Shown: positions 44,182 to 50,833 of the stretch, piece after piece
How positions within the stretch are numbered: the stretch's first letter is position 1
Layout: each line of letters opens with the position of its first letter
Source of the DNA: Planctomycetota bacterium
GTDB taxonomy: Bacteria > Planctomycetota > Phycisphaerae > UBA1845 > PWPN01
DNA: 50,833 nucleotides
Direction of reading: 5' to 3'
Assembly: GCA_022711465.1 (NCBI GenBank)
Contig: JAKLEZ010000035.1
Coordinates: forward strand, 1 to 50,833
Notes under the pieces: model-generated
Database searches by the model: none
Told to the model about the DNA's origin: nothing
What the model saw: the letters and a program-made list of their open reading frames with translations, nothing else
Position numbers and translations under genes: made by a program

Positions 44182-44196
44182 TACGTAAGTACCTAA
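43726..44196 (+). pseudogene. 5' fragment of a duplicated pentapeptide-repeat gene
   Basis: The 156-residue ORF keeps the ribosome binding site, the signal peptide and the first pentapeptide repeats of the 39621 gene almost unchanged. It then leaves homology (SVTTS-YVST) and stops. All later repeats and the PEP-CTERM tail are missing, so the product, if made, would be secreted but not anchored. Truncation is due to the end of the duplicated block rather than directly to the insertion sequence. Confidence 0.85.
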
Positions 44197-44903
44197 CGCT
44201 CAACGAATTGAGCAGAGTTGGCTAGTGCTCCGTCACCCGTGAGACTTCGGTATAACCGTCGAAGCTTGATTCTCGCATCCGCCGTTGTGAACTGCCAGTC
44301 GATCACTGCACGGCTGCGATTCCGATCCGTTTGCCAGACCCTTGCTTGATCGACCAGTGTCTGCTTGTCCGGGATTCGGCCACCCATGCACTGTCGGGAC
44401 AGAATGCCCAGTTCGATCTCGGCCATGTTCAGCCAGCTTCCGTGCTTGGGCGTGTAGACCACTTCCAGCCGGTCGATCAGCCGGCGTGCCTCTTGCGGCT
44501 CAAAGGCCTCGTACAACGAAGCCAGCGAATGCGTATTCAAGTTGTCCATGACCAGCGTGACTCGTTCCGCCCGGGGATAATGCGCATCCAGGAGTTCTCG
44601 AATCTGATCCGCCCAGTCCTGCCGGGTTCGGCGATCCGTGATACTCACCTGCCGTCGGCCCGCCAAGGGCTCGCAGAACATGAAAACGTTGGCCGTTCCG
44701 TTCCGCTCGTATTCGTAGTCGAACCGGGTCACCTGCCCCGGCCTGGTCGGCTGGAGCACCCGGGTCTCTTTCACCAGTTGCTTGCTGGTCTCGTCCATGC
44801 ACACCACCGGCTGCTTCGGGTTGTAGGGGCGGTGATACACCTCCAGCACATTCTCCATCGCACAGACGAATTCGGCGTTCTGCTCCGGGGGAATGCACCA
44901 CAT
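44193..44903 (-). CDS. IS630-family transposase, catalytic (DDE) part, second frame
   Basis: The 236-residue ORF carries the IS630 DDE core: VVCMDETSKQLV (first Asp), TLVMDNLNTHS (second Asp) and TPKHGSWLNMAEIELGILSRQ (the Glu). It begins WCIPPEQNAEFV, which is normally internal in these transposases; the N-terminal part lies in the preceding frame. The reading frame runs through the left terminal repeat and stops about 30 bases outside the element, so the final 10 or so residues come from flanking DNA. Confidence 0.85.
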   Translation of the reverse strand: MWCIPPEQNAEFVCAMENVLEVYHRPYNPKQPVVCMDETSKQLVKETRVLQPTRPGQVTRFDYEYERNGTANVFMFCEPLAGRRQVSITDRRTRQDWADQIRELLDAHYPRAERVTLVMDNLNTHSLASLYEAFEPQEARRLIDRLEVVYTPKHGSWLNMAEIELGILSRQCMGGRIPDKQTLVDQARVWQTDRNRSRAVIDWQFTTADARIKLRRLYRSLTGDGALANSAQFVER

Positions 44904-45470
44904 CTGCTTTCGCCAAGGCTTCAGCTCGTTTTTTGAAGAGTTCGCCGAACCGTCTCATACGAGATCGAGTCCACAACCCTCAATTCCACCAGCCGATCCG
45001 CCAGCAGGCGCAACGTCCACCTCTTCCGACCGTCCGGCGGCTTCGAACAGCAGACCGCGACCAGCTTCGCCTCCTTCGTCCCGTCCAGCCGCCGCTCATA
45101 CTCCCGTCTGGGCCGACGCCGCTCCAACGTCGTCTCCAAACCCTCCTCCACAAGCTGTCGCCGGACACTCTCGATCGTCCGAACATTCACTCCCAACCCT
45201 TCGGCAATCCGCTCATCCGTCCAGCCAGGACCGTCGCCCGACTGATCCGCCTGCAGCAGAATCCGAGCCCGGGTCAGCTTCCGCGCCGCGCCCTTCCCCA
45301 CTGACACCAACCGGTGTAATCCCTCCCGTTCCTCGGCCTCCAGCCGAACCACGTAGCGCTTATTCGGTCTATCCATCGTCGATCCTCCATGAGCCCGAAC
45401 TTGGTCATCCTGACCATGGTCTATCGACAAAACAGCTCGCGGACCCGTAGAATTACGCGTGACGGAGCAC
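44225..45470 (-). mobile_element. IS630-type insertion sequence
   Basis: The ends are inverted repeats: GTGCTCCGTCACCCGTGA on the left (from 44225) and its near complement ACGCGTGACGGAGCAC on the right (to 45470). Each is flanked by TA, the usual IS630 target duplication. The element is about 1.25 kb and holds the two-frame transposase on the minus strand. Integrity of both ends and of the catalytic motifs suggests a recent insertion. Confidence 0.85.
44921..45376 (-). CDS. IS630-family transposase, helix-turn-helix part, first frame
   Basis: ATG 45376 follows GGAGG with nine bases between and opens a 151-residue ORF starting MDRPNKRYVVRLEAEEREGL. A winged or homeo-like HTH is visible (GWTDERIAEGLGVNVRTIESVRRQLVEEGLE), followed by the linker SYETVRRTLQK. 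Six A's on the coding strand at about 44930, just before the stop, let ribosomes slip -1 into the catalytic frame (the joined product reads RRTLQ-KNELKPWRKQMWCIPP). Programmed frameshifting is common in this family; simple decay is the alternative. Confidence 0.82.
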   Translation of the reverse strand: MDRPNKRYVVRLEAEEREGLHRLVSVGKGAARKLTRARILLQADQSGDGPGWTDERIAEGLGVNVRTIESVRRQLVEEGLETTLERRRPRREYERRLDGTKEAKLVAVCCSKPPDGRKRWTLRLLADRLVELRVVDSISYETVRRTLQKTS

Positions 45471-45607
45471 TAGGAGAGAATCGTGTTCATCAGGTTCTTC
45501 AGTGTGCTCATGTGCATCCTCCAATCATCTCATCTGCGGCATTCTGTTCTCCTGGTCCTTCGTCAGATTCCTTGGTTCGACACCAGGCCATGCCGATCGA
45601 ATCTCGT

Positions 45608-46894
45608 TCAGTCATTCTTGGCTTCGCGAAAACCCGCCTTGGTCGCGTCGGCTTCGGTCATGAACTTGCCTTCTTTCGTCTTTCCGTACCAGCGGCTGTT
45701 GTCCTTGTGGAACACGCCCGACTCGGTATTGACCCAGACCATTCCGGGTCGCGGTGGCTTCTGAGCCACGACCGACGGGTCAGGGCCCTTCTCCGTCGCA
45801 CCGCTCTGGATCGTCACCGCGCCTCTGATCCGTTCGACCGCAGCCTTCGGGACGCCCGCTTTCACGAGATCATCCACGGCCTTGTAGGGCCGGCCGGCGA
45901 TGATCTTCTTGGCCGTTACTTCTCCGACCCCGCGCAGTTCCTCCAGCTCTTCCGCACTGGCCGTATTCAAGTTGATCTTGCCGTCGCTGACCTTGACGTC
46001 CCGAGAAGCCGCCCGAATCGTTACCTCATCCCTGATCCTGTCGATCGTGGCCTTCGAGACCCCGGCCTTGGCAAGATCATCCACAGACCTGTAAGGCCTG
46101 CCGGCGACGATCTTCTTGGCGGTCACGTCGCCCACAGCCGGCAGTTCCTGCAGCTCTTCCGCAGTGGCGGTGTTCAGGTTGGTTTTGTGGGGTCGCGCCG
46201 CCGCCGCCACCGTCACCTCATCTCTGATCTTGTCGATTGAGGCCTTTGAGAGCCCGGCCTTCGCAAGGTCATCCACCGACTTGTAAGGCCGGCCGGCGAC
46301 GATCTTCTTGGCCGTGGCCTCGCCGACGCCCGGCAGCTCCTGCAGATCCTCTGCCTTGGCGGTATTCAGGTTGATTCTGTGGGGTCGTGCCGCCTCCAAC
46401 GTCACTTCGTTTCTGATCTTGTCGATGGCGGCCTTCGAGAGCCCGGCCTTTTCAAGGTCATCCAGCGATTTGTAGGGCCGGCCGGCAACGATCTTCTTGG
46501 CCGTCGCCTCGCCCACGCCCGGCAACTGCTGCAGTTCTTCGGCACTCGCGGTATTCAGGTTAATCTTGGCACGTTGTTTCACCGCAGACTCGGTTACCTT
46601 CGGCACCGCCTTCACGTTCACAAGGCCCTTGATCTTCTCGACCGTTGCTTTGGGCACACCGGCCTTGGCCAGATCATCCACCGACTGGTAGGGACGCCCG
46701 GCGATGATCTTGTTGGCCGTCGCCTCGCCGACACCGGGAAGCTGCTGCAATTGTGCAAGAGTCGCTGTGTTCAGGTCGATCTTCTGAGCCGCCAAGGGGG
46801 CGGCCTTATCAGCACCACGGGCTGATGGGATGGCACTCAGTGGGATCAGGAAGACGGACAGAGCCGCCACAAGTACAAGTCGTTGGTGCCACAT
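45608..46894 (-). CDS. Secreted protein with five ComEA-type helix-hairpin-helix repeats
   Basis: The start is the ATG after AAAGGAGT, giving 428 residues with a signal peptide (WHQRLVLVAALSVFLIPLSAIPSARG). Five repeats of about 60-70 residues follow, each I-x-LNTA...LxxLPGVGEATAxKIxAGRPYxSVDDLxKAG, the ComEA-type HhH that binds DNA backbone or works as a protein module. Known ComEA proteins carry one or two such hairpins. The C-terminal 55 residues (PGMVWVNTESGVFHKDNSRW, YGKTKEGKFMTEADATKAGF) form a separate small domain often seen after such hairpins. Binding of extracellular DNA at the cell surface or in the periplasm is a reasonable inference; no other competence gene is in the window. 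Confidence 0.88.
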   Translation of the reverse strand: MWHQRLVLVAALSVFLIPLSAIPSARGADKAAPLAAQKIDLNTATLAQLQQLPGVGEATANKIIAGRPYQSVDDLAKAGVPKATVEKIKGLVNVKAVPKVTESAVKQRAKINLNTASAEELQQLPGVGEATAKKIVAGRPYKSLDDLEKAGLSKAAIDKIRNEVTLEAARPHRINLNTAKAEDLQELPGVGEATAKKIVAGRPYKSVDDLAKAGLSKASIDKIRDEVTVAAAARPHKTNLNTATAEELQELPAVGDVTAKKIVAGRPYRSVDDLAKAGVSKATIDRIRDEVTIRAASRDVKVSDGKINLNTASAEELEELRGVGEVTAKKIIAGRPYKAVDDLVKAGVPKAAVERIRGAVTIQSGATEKGPDPSVVAQKPPRPGMVWVNTESGVFHKDNSRWYGKTKEGKFMTEADATKAGFREAKND

Positions 46895-47190
46895 CGGACT
46901 TACTCCTTTCACTTGGTTGAATTGAAACTAGCTACGTCGCTGTCCGCGAACGATAGAGGGCAACGAAAGGTGATCGCTCATACGATCGTGGTCAAGAACT
47001 GCTCAGCCGCGGGCACCTCGCTATGGTACATCCCACCCCGGGCCGTAATACGGCATTTTCCATCTCGGTCAGGTCTGCTTTTGCATCTTGAAGAGGGCGG
47101 CCCGCCTTTTGAGTGCCGTTGCCTCGTTGTTGAACATGACCGCAAGCAGACTGCCTAGGTCGTCCTCTTTCCGTCAACAATAGGCCGCGA
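46895..47190. other. Intergenic stretch between HhH and DUF533 genes
   Basis: About 300 bases with the ribosome binding site of the HhH gene at its left edge. A 91-aa plus-strand ORF (from 46883) has no ribosome binding site or recognisable family. I see nothing else. Confidence 0.4.
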
Positions 47191-47982
47191 TCAGGCCACG
47201 CCGAGCGCCGCGTGCAGCCTCTGGACCGTACCTGGGTCCAGACGCAGCCTCCCGGCCAAATCCGCGAGATACTGCTTTTCCGCTTCTGTATCCACTTCGA
47301 TCGCCAGCAGCGAGGCCGCGTACACCTGAACGGCGAGCTGCGGGCTGGTCGCGGAACGGGCGATGCGGTCGGTATCCATCGGCTTGCGCAGCTTCTCGAT
47401 GAGGCGCTCGCGAGAATCGCCTGTCGTCTCAACCTTCGTGGCAATTCGCTCAATCTCCTGCTGATCGATCTGACCGTCGGCTTTGGCTGCGTTAATCATC
47501 GCGTCGACGAGGAGTTCAGCCTGTGACTCGACCTGCATTCCCTCCTGCTGGTTCGATGGGGCGCGCAGACCGGCGACGAGTTGTGCCGCCGGATCGATCT
47601 GTTGGTGTTGCATCTGGCCGGCGCGAGCCCCCTGCATCGCTTTCAACGCGAGGGAACCCAGCAGTGCGAGAGCGCCGCCACCTATGGCGCCCTTCGCGCC
47701 GCCGCCGAGGATCGCGCCGGCAAGGGCCCCCAGCCCGCCGACCTTCAAGGTTCCGGAATCGCCCAAAATGGAGCCGAGCGCGCCGCCCAATCCGCTTGCC
47801 GCACCGACGTTTTGGGCCTGCGGCGGAGCGGCCTGGGGCCGAACACCTCCCAGAATCTGATCGAGGAAGCCGCCTTGTCCACCGACACCCTTCTCACTCA
47901 GCGAGTGCTCGATGCGACCAGGTGCGGATTTTGTCATTCCGCCGCTCAGGAGGGATCCGAGAATGTCCAAAGCGCCAGCCAT
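47191..47982 (-). CDS. DUF533 (TerB-like) protein
   Basis: The start at 47982 is set by AAAGGAAC upstream and gives 263 residues (MAGALDILGSLLSGGMTKSA). The N-terminal half is rich in Gly/Ala with a hydrophobic glycine-zipper stretch (LGALAGAILGGGAKGAIGGGALALLGSLALKAM) that may insert in a membrane. The C-terminal half is a DUF533 domain related to TerB (QAELLVDAMINAAKADGQIDQQEIERIATKV, YAASLLAIEVDTEAEKQYLADLAGRLRLDPGTVQRLHAALGV). The function is unknown; TerB-like domains are linked to envelope stress and metal-related processes. It is transcribed on the same strand as the HhH gene but 300 bases apart. Confidence 0.85.
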   Translation of the reverse strand: MAGALDILGSLLSGGMTKSAPGRIEHSLSEKGVGGQGGFLDQILGGVRPQAAPPQAQNVGAASGLGGALGSILGDSGTLKVGGLGALAGAILGGGAKGAIGGGALALLGSLALKAMQGARAGQMQHQQIDPAAQLVAGLRAPSNQQEGMQVESQAELLVDAMINAAKADGQIDQQEIERIATKVETTGDSRERLIEKLRKPMDTDRIARSATSPQLAVQVYAASLLAIEVDTEAEKQYLADLAGRLRLDPGTVQRLHAALGVA

Positions 47983-48876
47983 AAACCGTTCCTTTCTCCC
48001 GCCAGTCCATCCGCGGGGATTGCAGGCTTGCCGGATCAGCCGGCCAGGTCGCCGGTTGGGCTGGCCCAACCTCAGATCCATTGGCGTTTCATGAATGGGC
48101 AACACATCCCAGGAACGTCCTGGATGAGGTGCGCCTCCCGTTGTGTACGGCGCCATTCGGCAACAGCATACGGCCTGGCCACGATCGGGTCCAGAATGGG
48201 CTTCGGCCTATCGCTCACACCGGATATCTGGAGGACGTCCAAAACGCAGTCCTTCAAGGCACCGGCTCTATCGCTTGCCAACGCGCAGGCACCGTTGCCC
48301 TCTCCCCTCCGATTTGAGTCCTGGCTCACAAGTCTACCCTCCCCCGTGTCGGGAGCAAGGTAGAAATCCTGGATGTGATAGAGAAAAACTATGACGGAGA
48401 GGTTGTACGGATGCCCGGTGGCGGCGGAAACCGCGGTCGGGAAGACAGACCACCAAAGCGCCAAAAACCGCAATGCAGTGTTTGGCAAGTTGTTGATCAA
48501 AAAGGAGTTAGCGGCGATAGCTCAAGATACTGACGTTCGACCGATGACGTACGCTCGCAAGGTATTCGACAGAACATCGATCGACGATACGCACATCCTT
48601 CGCCATTGCATGGCCAGCCTGCAAGATGAGTCGTTTTCACTTGGCCCTGAGTGCCTGGATCGGCTCCAGTCTCGCGGCACGGATGACGGGATAGCAATCG
48701 GCAGCCTCGTCGTGCTCATCGCGTGTCGGTTGCGCACCTTTGCCAGATTCACGTCGGAGATGCCGACCCTCTCTAACGCGTCCAGGCCGCTCGGCGCAAC
48801 CTGTCATGCAGAAAGGCCTTGCGCGCGCCACCCCAAACCGGTTGGGCGCGCTTTTGTGCACAACCACCATGCGGCG
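47983..48876. other. Gene-poor stretch between the DUF533 gene and the chimeric ORF
   Basis: Long frames are open on both strands, but none has a convincing ribosome binding site, motif or domain. The plus-strand ORF beginning at 48391 mostly mirrors the ABC ATPase on the other strand. The 48520-48870 part might be a remnant of a lost gene; I cannot name it. Confidence 0.4.
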
Positions 48877-49941
48877 TCAACTATCAGACGGCAGCGCAAC
48901 AGAAACCTGCCGCTCGCTCGACCACACAACGCTCAGCCGAGAACCATAGACCTGACCGAGATGCTCCGGCGCCAGCACGGTTCGGGGTGGGCCAGCTCCG
49001 AACACCCGACCGCGATCGAGAAGGAGCGCGCGGTCGATGAACAACGGGGCCAGGAAGAGGTCGTGGCAGATCATGACGATTCCGATGCCTTCGGACGCGA
49101 CTTCGCGCAGGAGTCGATACAGGTCAAGCTGATGGGTGATATCCAGGTGCGTCGATGGCTCATCAAGCAGCAGGTACGTGCCGAGTTGAGCCAAGGCGCG
49201 AGCTACTACGACGCGCTGGCGTTCACCGCCACTGAGTTGAGCGAAGGGACGATCGGCCAGCCCGTCCACACCAACACGCTTCAGGCAGCGAGCCACCAGT
49301 TCGCCATCAACTATACGATCACCAGTCCAGCCTTGTCGATGAGCATACCGTCCCAGCTCGACGATTTGACCGGCGGTGAACGGCGTGTCGGGCGGAGTAT
49401 CCTGCGGCACGACGGCGACGTGTGCTGCCACTTCGTTGGGGGGCACAGCACACGCTTGATCACCGCCATCAGCCGGTCTCCCGCTTGCGGGTCCCTGAAT
49501 CTCCCGGCCCAAGCGTATCAGCCGGCGGGTGGTGGAAGCGATGTTCTCCTGTAACGCGCTGCCGGTTAAGTGGGCGACAAGTCCGGTCAGGGCCAGACCT
49601 TGCGTGCAGATGAGATCTTGTAACGCGCGCGAACTTAAGGTGGACTCATCTGTCGGTGGCACAAGGACTTGCGTCGGGCAGTGATCTTGTAACGCGCGCG
49701 ACGTCTGACGCTGCTTCCGCCAGTAGCCCGGATGGGCCTGCCGCCAGGCCTTCACCCGCTGGCGGTTGGCCGCCCCGCGGAAGTAGTCCTTCCCCTTGGG
49801 CGAGGCCCGCCAGCGCCGCTGACTGGCGGTCTTGCTCGCCTGGCGGCAAGTCGGCTGGCTGCAGTACCTCTGGTGGTAACGGTTGCGTGGGTCGGGCTCG
49901 TATAGCTGGCCGCAGTGTCGGCACTTACGTCGTCGGGTCAT
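48877..49941 (-). pseudogene. Chimeric ORF: Cys-rich zinc-binding-like protein joined to a truncated ABC transporter ATPase
   Basis: The 354-residue ORF opens with MTRRRKCRHCGQLYEPDPRN and YCSQPTC, a C-x2-C...C-x4-C zinc-ribbon-like start, then YFRG...RVKAWRQAHPGYWR and three ALQD/ALQE segments. I know this layout as a widespread hypothetical protein of about 160 residues. From about residue 180 it becomes an ABC ATPase of the FecE/BtuD kind: VAVVPQDT (Q-loop side), LSGGERQRVVVARALA (signature), YLLLDEPSTHLD (Walker B, D-loop) and VMICHDL (H-loop). The Walker A GxxGxGKS and everything before it are absent, so it cannot work as a normal ATPase. A deletion fusion is the simplest reading. nikR follows divergently, so the ATPase may come from a metal uptake locus. 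Confidence 0.75.
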
Positions 49942-50152
49942 GAGCGGCTACCGGACAAACCGCCCATGTTGGCTCCGATACCACCGAGACCCCAGTCAGG
50001 TGTAGCCCGAAGAAAACCAAGAGGAAGAAAACCAGTGCGCGCCCGGAGGGAAGAAAACCCAGTCGAAGAAGACCAGGAAGAAGAAGACCCGCTGAAGAAA
50101 ACGACATCTTCACGCCGGCCAGATCACCGCACTTTTAGGACGGCCATGACAG
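49942..50152. other. Purine-rich low-complexity stretch upstream of nikR
   Basis: Between 50000 and 50105 the plus strand is dominated by GAAGAAAACC- and GAAGAAGACC-like units. In one frame this encodes a Lys/Arg/Pro-rich run (KKTKRKKTSARPEGRKPSRR), possibly the tail of a histone-like protein gene whose start is lost. The NikR-type operator and the missing 5' end of nikR are not recognisable here. Confidence 0.45.
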
Positions 50153-50515
50153 ATGGAGAAACTGGTCAAGAAAAGCGGCTACAAGAACCGGTCCGAGTTC
50201 GTTCGGGACATGGTCCGGCGGAAGTTGGTCCAAGGTCAGTGGGAGAAAGACCAGGAGGTCCTCGGCACAATCACCCTTGTCTACGATCACCATCGTCATC
50301 AGCTCTCAGAGAAGCTGATTAACCTGCAACACGATCATCACACAAATGTCCTGGTTACGACCCATGTCCACCTGACCCACGACTTGTGCGCTGAGGTGGT
50401 GCTCGTCCGTGGCCGGGCCAGTCTTGTCCAAGAGCTGGCCGAAACGATGCACCAGCAGAAGGGTGTGCTGCATGCCGAGTTGTCCATGGCCAGTACCGGA
50501 TCTGGACTGCATTAA
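50153..50515 (+). CDS. nikR: NikR-like nickel-responsive regulator, 5'-truncated
   Basis: The 120-residue ORF is clearly NikR: GYKNRSEFVRDMVRRKLV (second helix of the ribbon-helix-helix), GTITLVYDHHRHQLSEKLINLQ, DHHTNVLVTTHVHLTHDLCAE and VVLVRGRA. The high-affinity nickel ligands are kept as the H-x-H pair and the following Cys (HVH...DLC). The usual N-terminal 15-20 residues, including the beta strand that contacts DNA, are missing, and an in-frame TGA sits directly before the ATG. Either translation begins at an unusual upstream site in another frame after a frameshift, or the gene is decayed and can sense but not bind its operator. The adjacent ABC fragment fits a former nickel uptake locus. 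Confidence 0.8.
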   Translation: MEKLVKKSGYKNRSEFVRDMVRRKLVQGQWEKDQEVLGTITLVYDHHRHQLSEKLINLQHDHHTNVLVTTHVHLTHDLCAEVVLVRGRASLVQELAETMHQQKGVLHAELSMASTGSGLH

Positions 50516-50833
50516 CGCACAGCGCCTTCGCGAGGGGTAGCCATCGCGCTAGCGCTGGCTGGCTTGATTGTCAGCCAAGCGTACGGAGTCCACAGAGATG
50601 TCTCATATGGCGATGAAATCCCCAACGGTGCCAACGGTGATGCTTGCCGTCATGGGCGTCTTTGAGTTCACTGCGGCGTTTGCCTGCTTCCTCCCATCCT
50701 TCGTGTGTGCGGGTTCCGGAAAAAATGACCATCTCCTTTCCGGAAATTATGACCACATTTGAGGTTGTGATTTCCGGTAGTCTGGCCTCGTGGAATCGGG
50801 GGGCGATGGGGCTCTCCGCCGCGAGGAAGAAGG
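50516..50833. other. Right-edge stretch with candidate insertion-sequence terminus
   Basis: No gene is visible up to about 50700. From 50714 TTCCGGAAAAAATGACCA is followed at 50738 by TTCCGGAAATTATGACCA, and at 50764-50777 an inverted related copy occurs (GTTGTGATTTCCGG). Clusters of short GGAAAT/TGACC repeats are typical of IS21-like ends, so an element may begin here and continue beyond the window. Confidence 0.4.

Noticed and set aside
48391..49554. 387-aa plus-strand ORF
   Set aside because: Its second half is the exact antisense of the ABC ATPase motifs, and the first part has no ribosome binding site or recognisable domain.
49540..49710. Possible CRISPR-like array of GATCTTGTAACGCGCG repeats
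   Set aside because: Only two good copies and one weak copy exist, at unequal spacing, and they code for the ALQD segments of the Cys-rich protein, so they are coding repeats.
50568..50762. 64-aa plus-strand ORF near the right edge
   Set aside because: It runs into the repeated TTCCGGAAA motifs and shows no ribosome binding site or family; it is probably not a gene.

Overview
The window looks like chromosomal DNA of a high-GC planctomycete (phylum Planctomycetota). Three things point there. Very large secreted modular proteins end in a degenerate dockerin-like EF-hand pair (D-x-D-x-D-x-DVDQxDFGxFQRC-x-SG). Several other proteins end in PEP-CTERM sorting tails. There is also an ECF sigma factor beside a membrane Ser/Thr kinase fused to a formylglycine-generating-enzyme (FGE) type domain. 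No ribosomal or core metabolic gene is present, so the finer placement is open.

Layout. (1) 0-11.5 kb, plus strand: a 2777-aa secreted RHS/YD-repeat protein with an 870-bp tandem duplication in its glycine-rich part, then a secreted subtilisin-like peptidase; both end in dockerin-like modules. (2) 11.6-20.3 kb, minus strand: a compact accessory cluster. In transcription order it encodes an 85-aa CxxC protein, a GHKL-fold ATPase, a 76-aa protein, a YkgJ-type cysteine-cluster protein, a DUF2958 protein, a CobS-like AAA+ ATPase, a CobT-like VWA protein with an HExxH motif, and a RAMA-like protein. Beyond it lie a 41-aa ORF and a HEAT-repeat gene bracketed by direct repeats. Three leaders in the cluster share a two-hairpin architecture whose long stem differs by compensatory changes, and two or three other leaders carry single hairpins. 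This cluster is the best candidate for an undescribed system. (3) 20.3-25 kb: a gene-poor stretch with a tRNA-like relic and a frameshifted PEP-CTERM gene remnant, then (minus strand) an ECF sigma factor, a 172-aa protein and the kinase-FGE protein. (4) 25.4-43.1 kb, plus strand: five secreted proteins. Two carry a beta-helix, Ig-like domains, 14 RCC1 repeats and a dockerin-like end; one has a beta-helix and a dockerin-like end; one is a pentapeptide-repeat PEP-CTERM protein; one is an FGE-like PEP-CTERM protein. (5) 43.7-50.8 kb: a broken 467-bp copy of the pentapeptide gene, an IS630-type element with a two-frame transposase, a five-repeat helix-hairpin-helix secreted protein, a DUF533 protein, a chimeric ORF joining a Cys-rich protein to a decapitated ABC ATPase, a 5'-truncated nikR, and what may be the end of another insertion sequence.

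How they fit together. Regions 1 and 4 form a surface and secretome island in which modules (Ig, RCC1, dockerin-like, glycine-rich solenoid) have been copied between and within genes. Region 2 combines a MoxR/CobS-type ATPase, its VWA partner, a GHKL ATPase, a cysteine-cluster protein and a probable DNA-reading RAMA module. These domain types occur in plasmids, integrative elements, phages and conflict systems; the function here is inferred only. Region 5 and the 20-21 kb stretch carry most of the signs of decay and transposition. Coordinates come from reading by eye. Between about 44.9 and 46.9 kb hand-counted positions can be off by one base.
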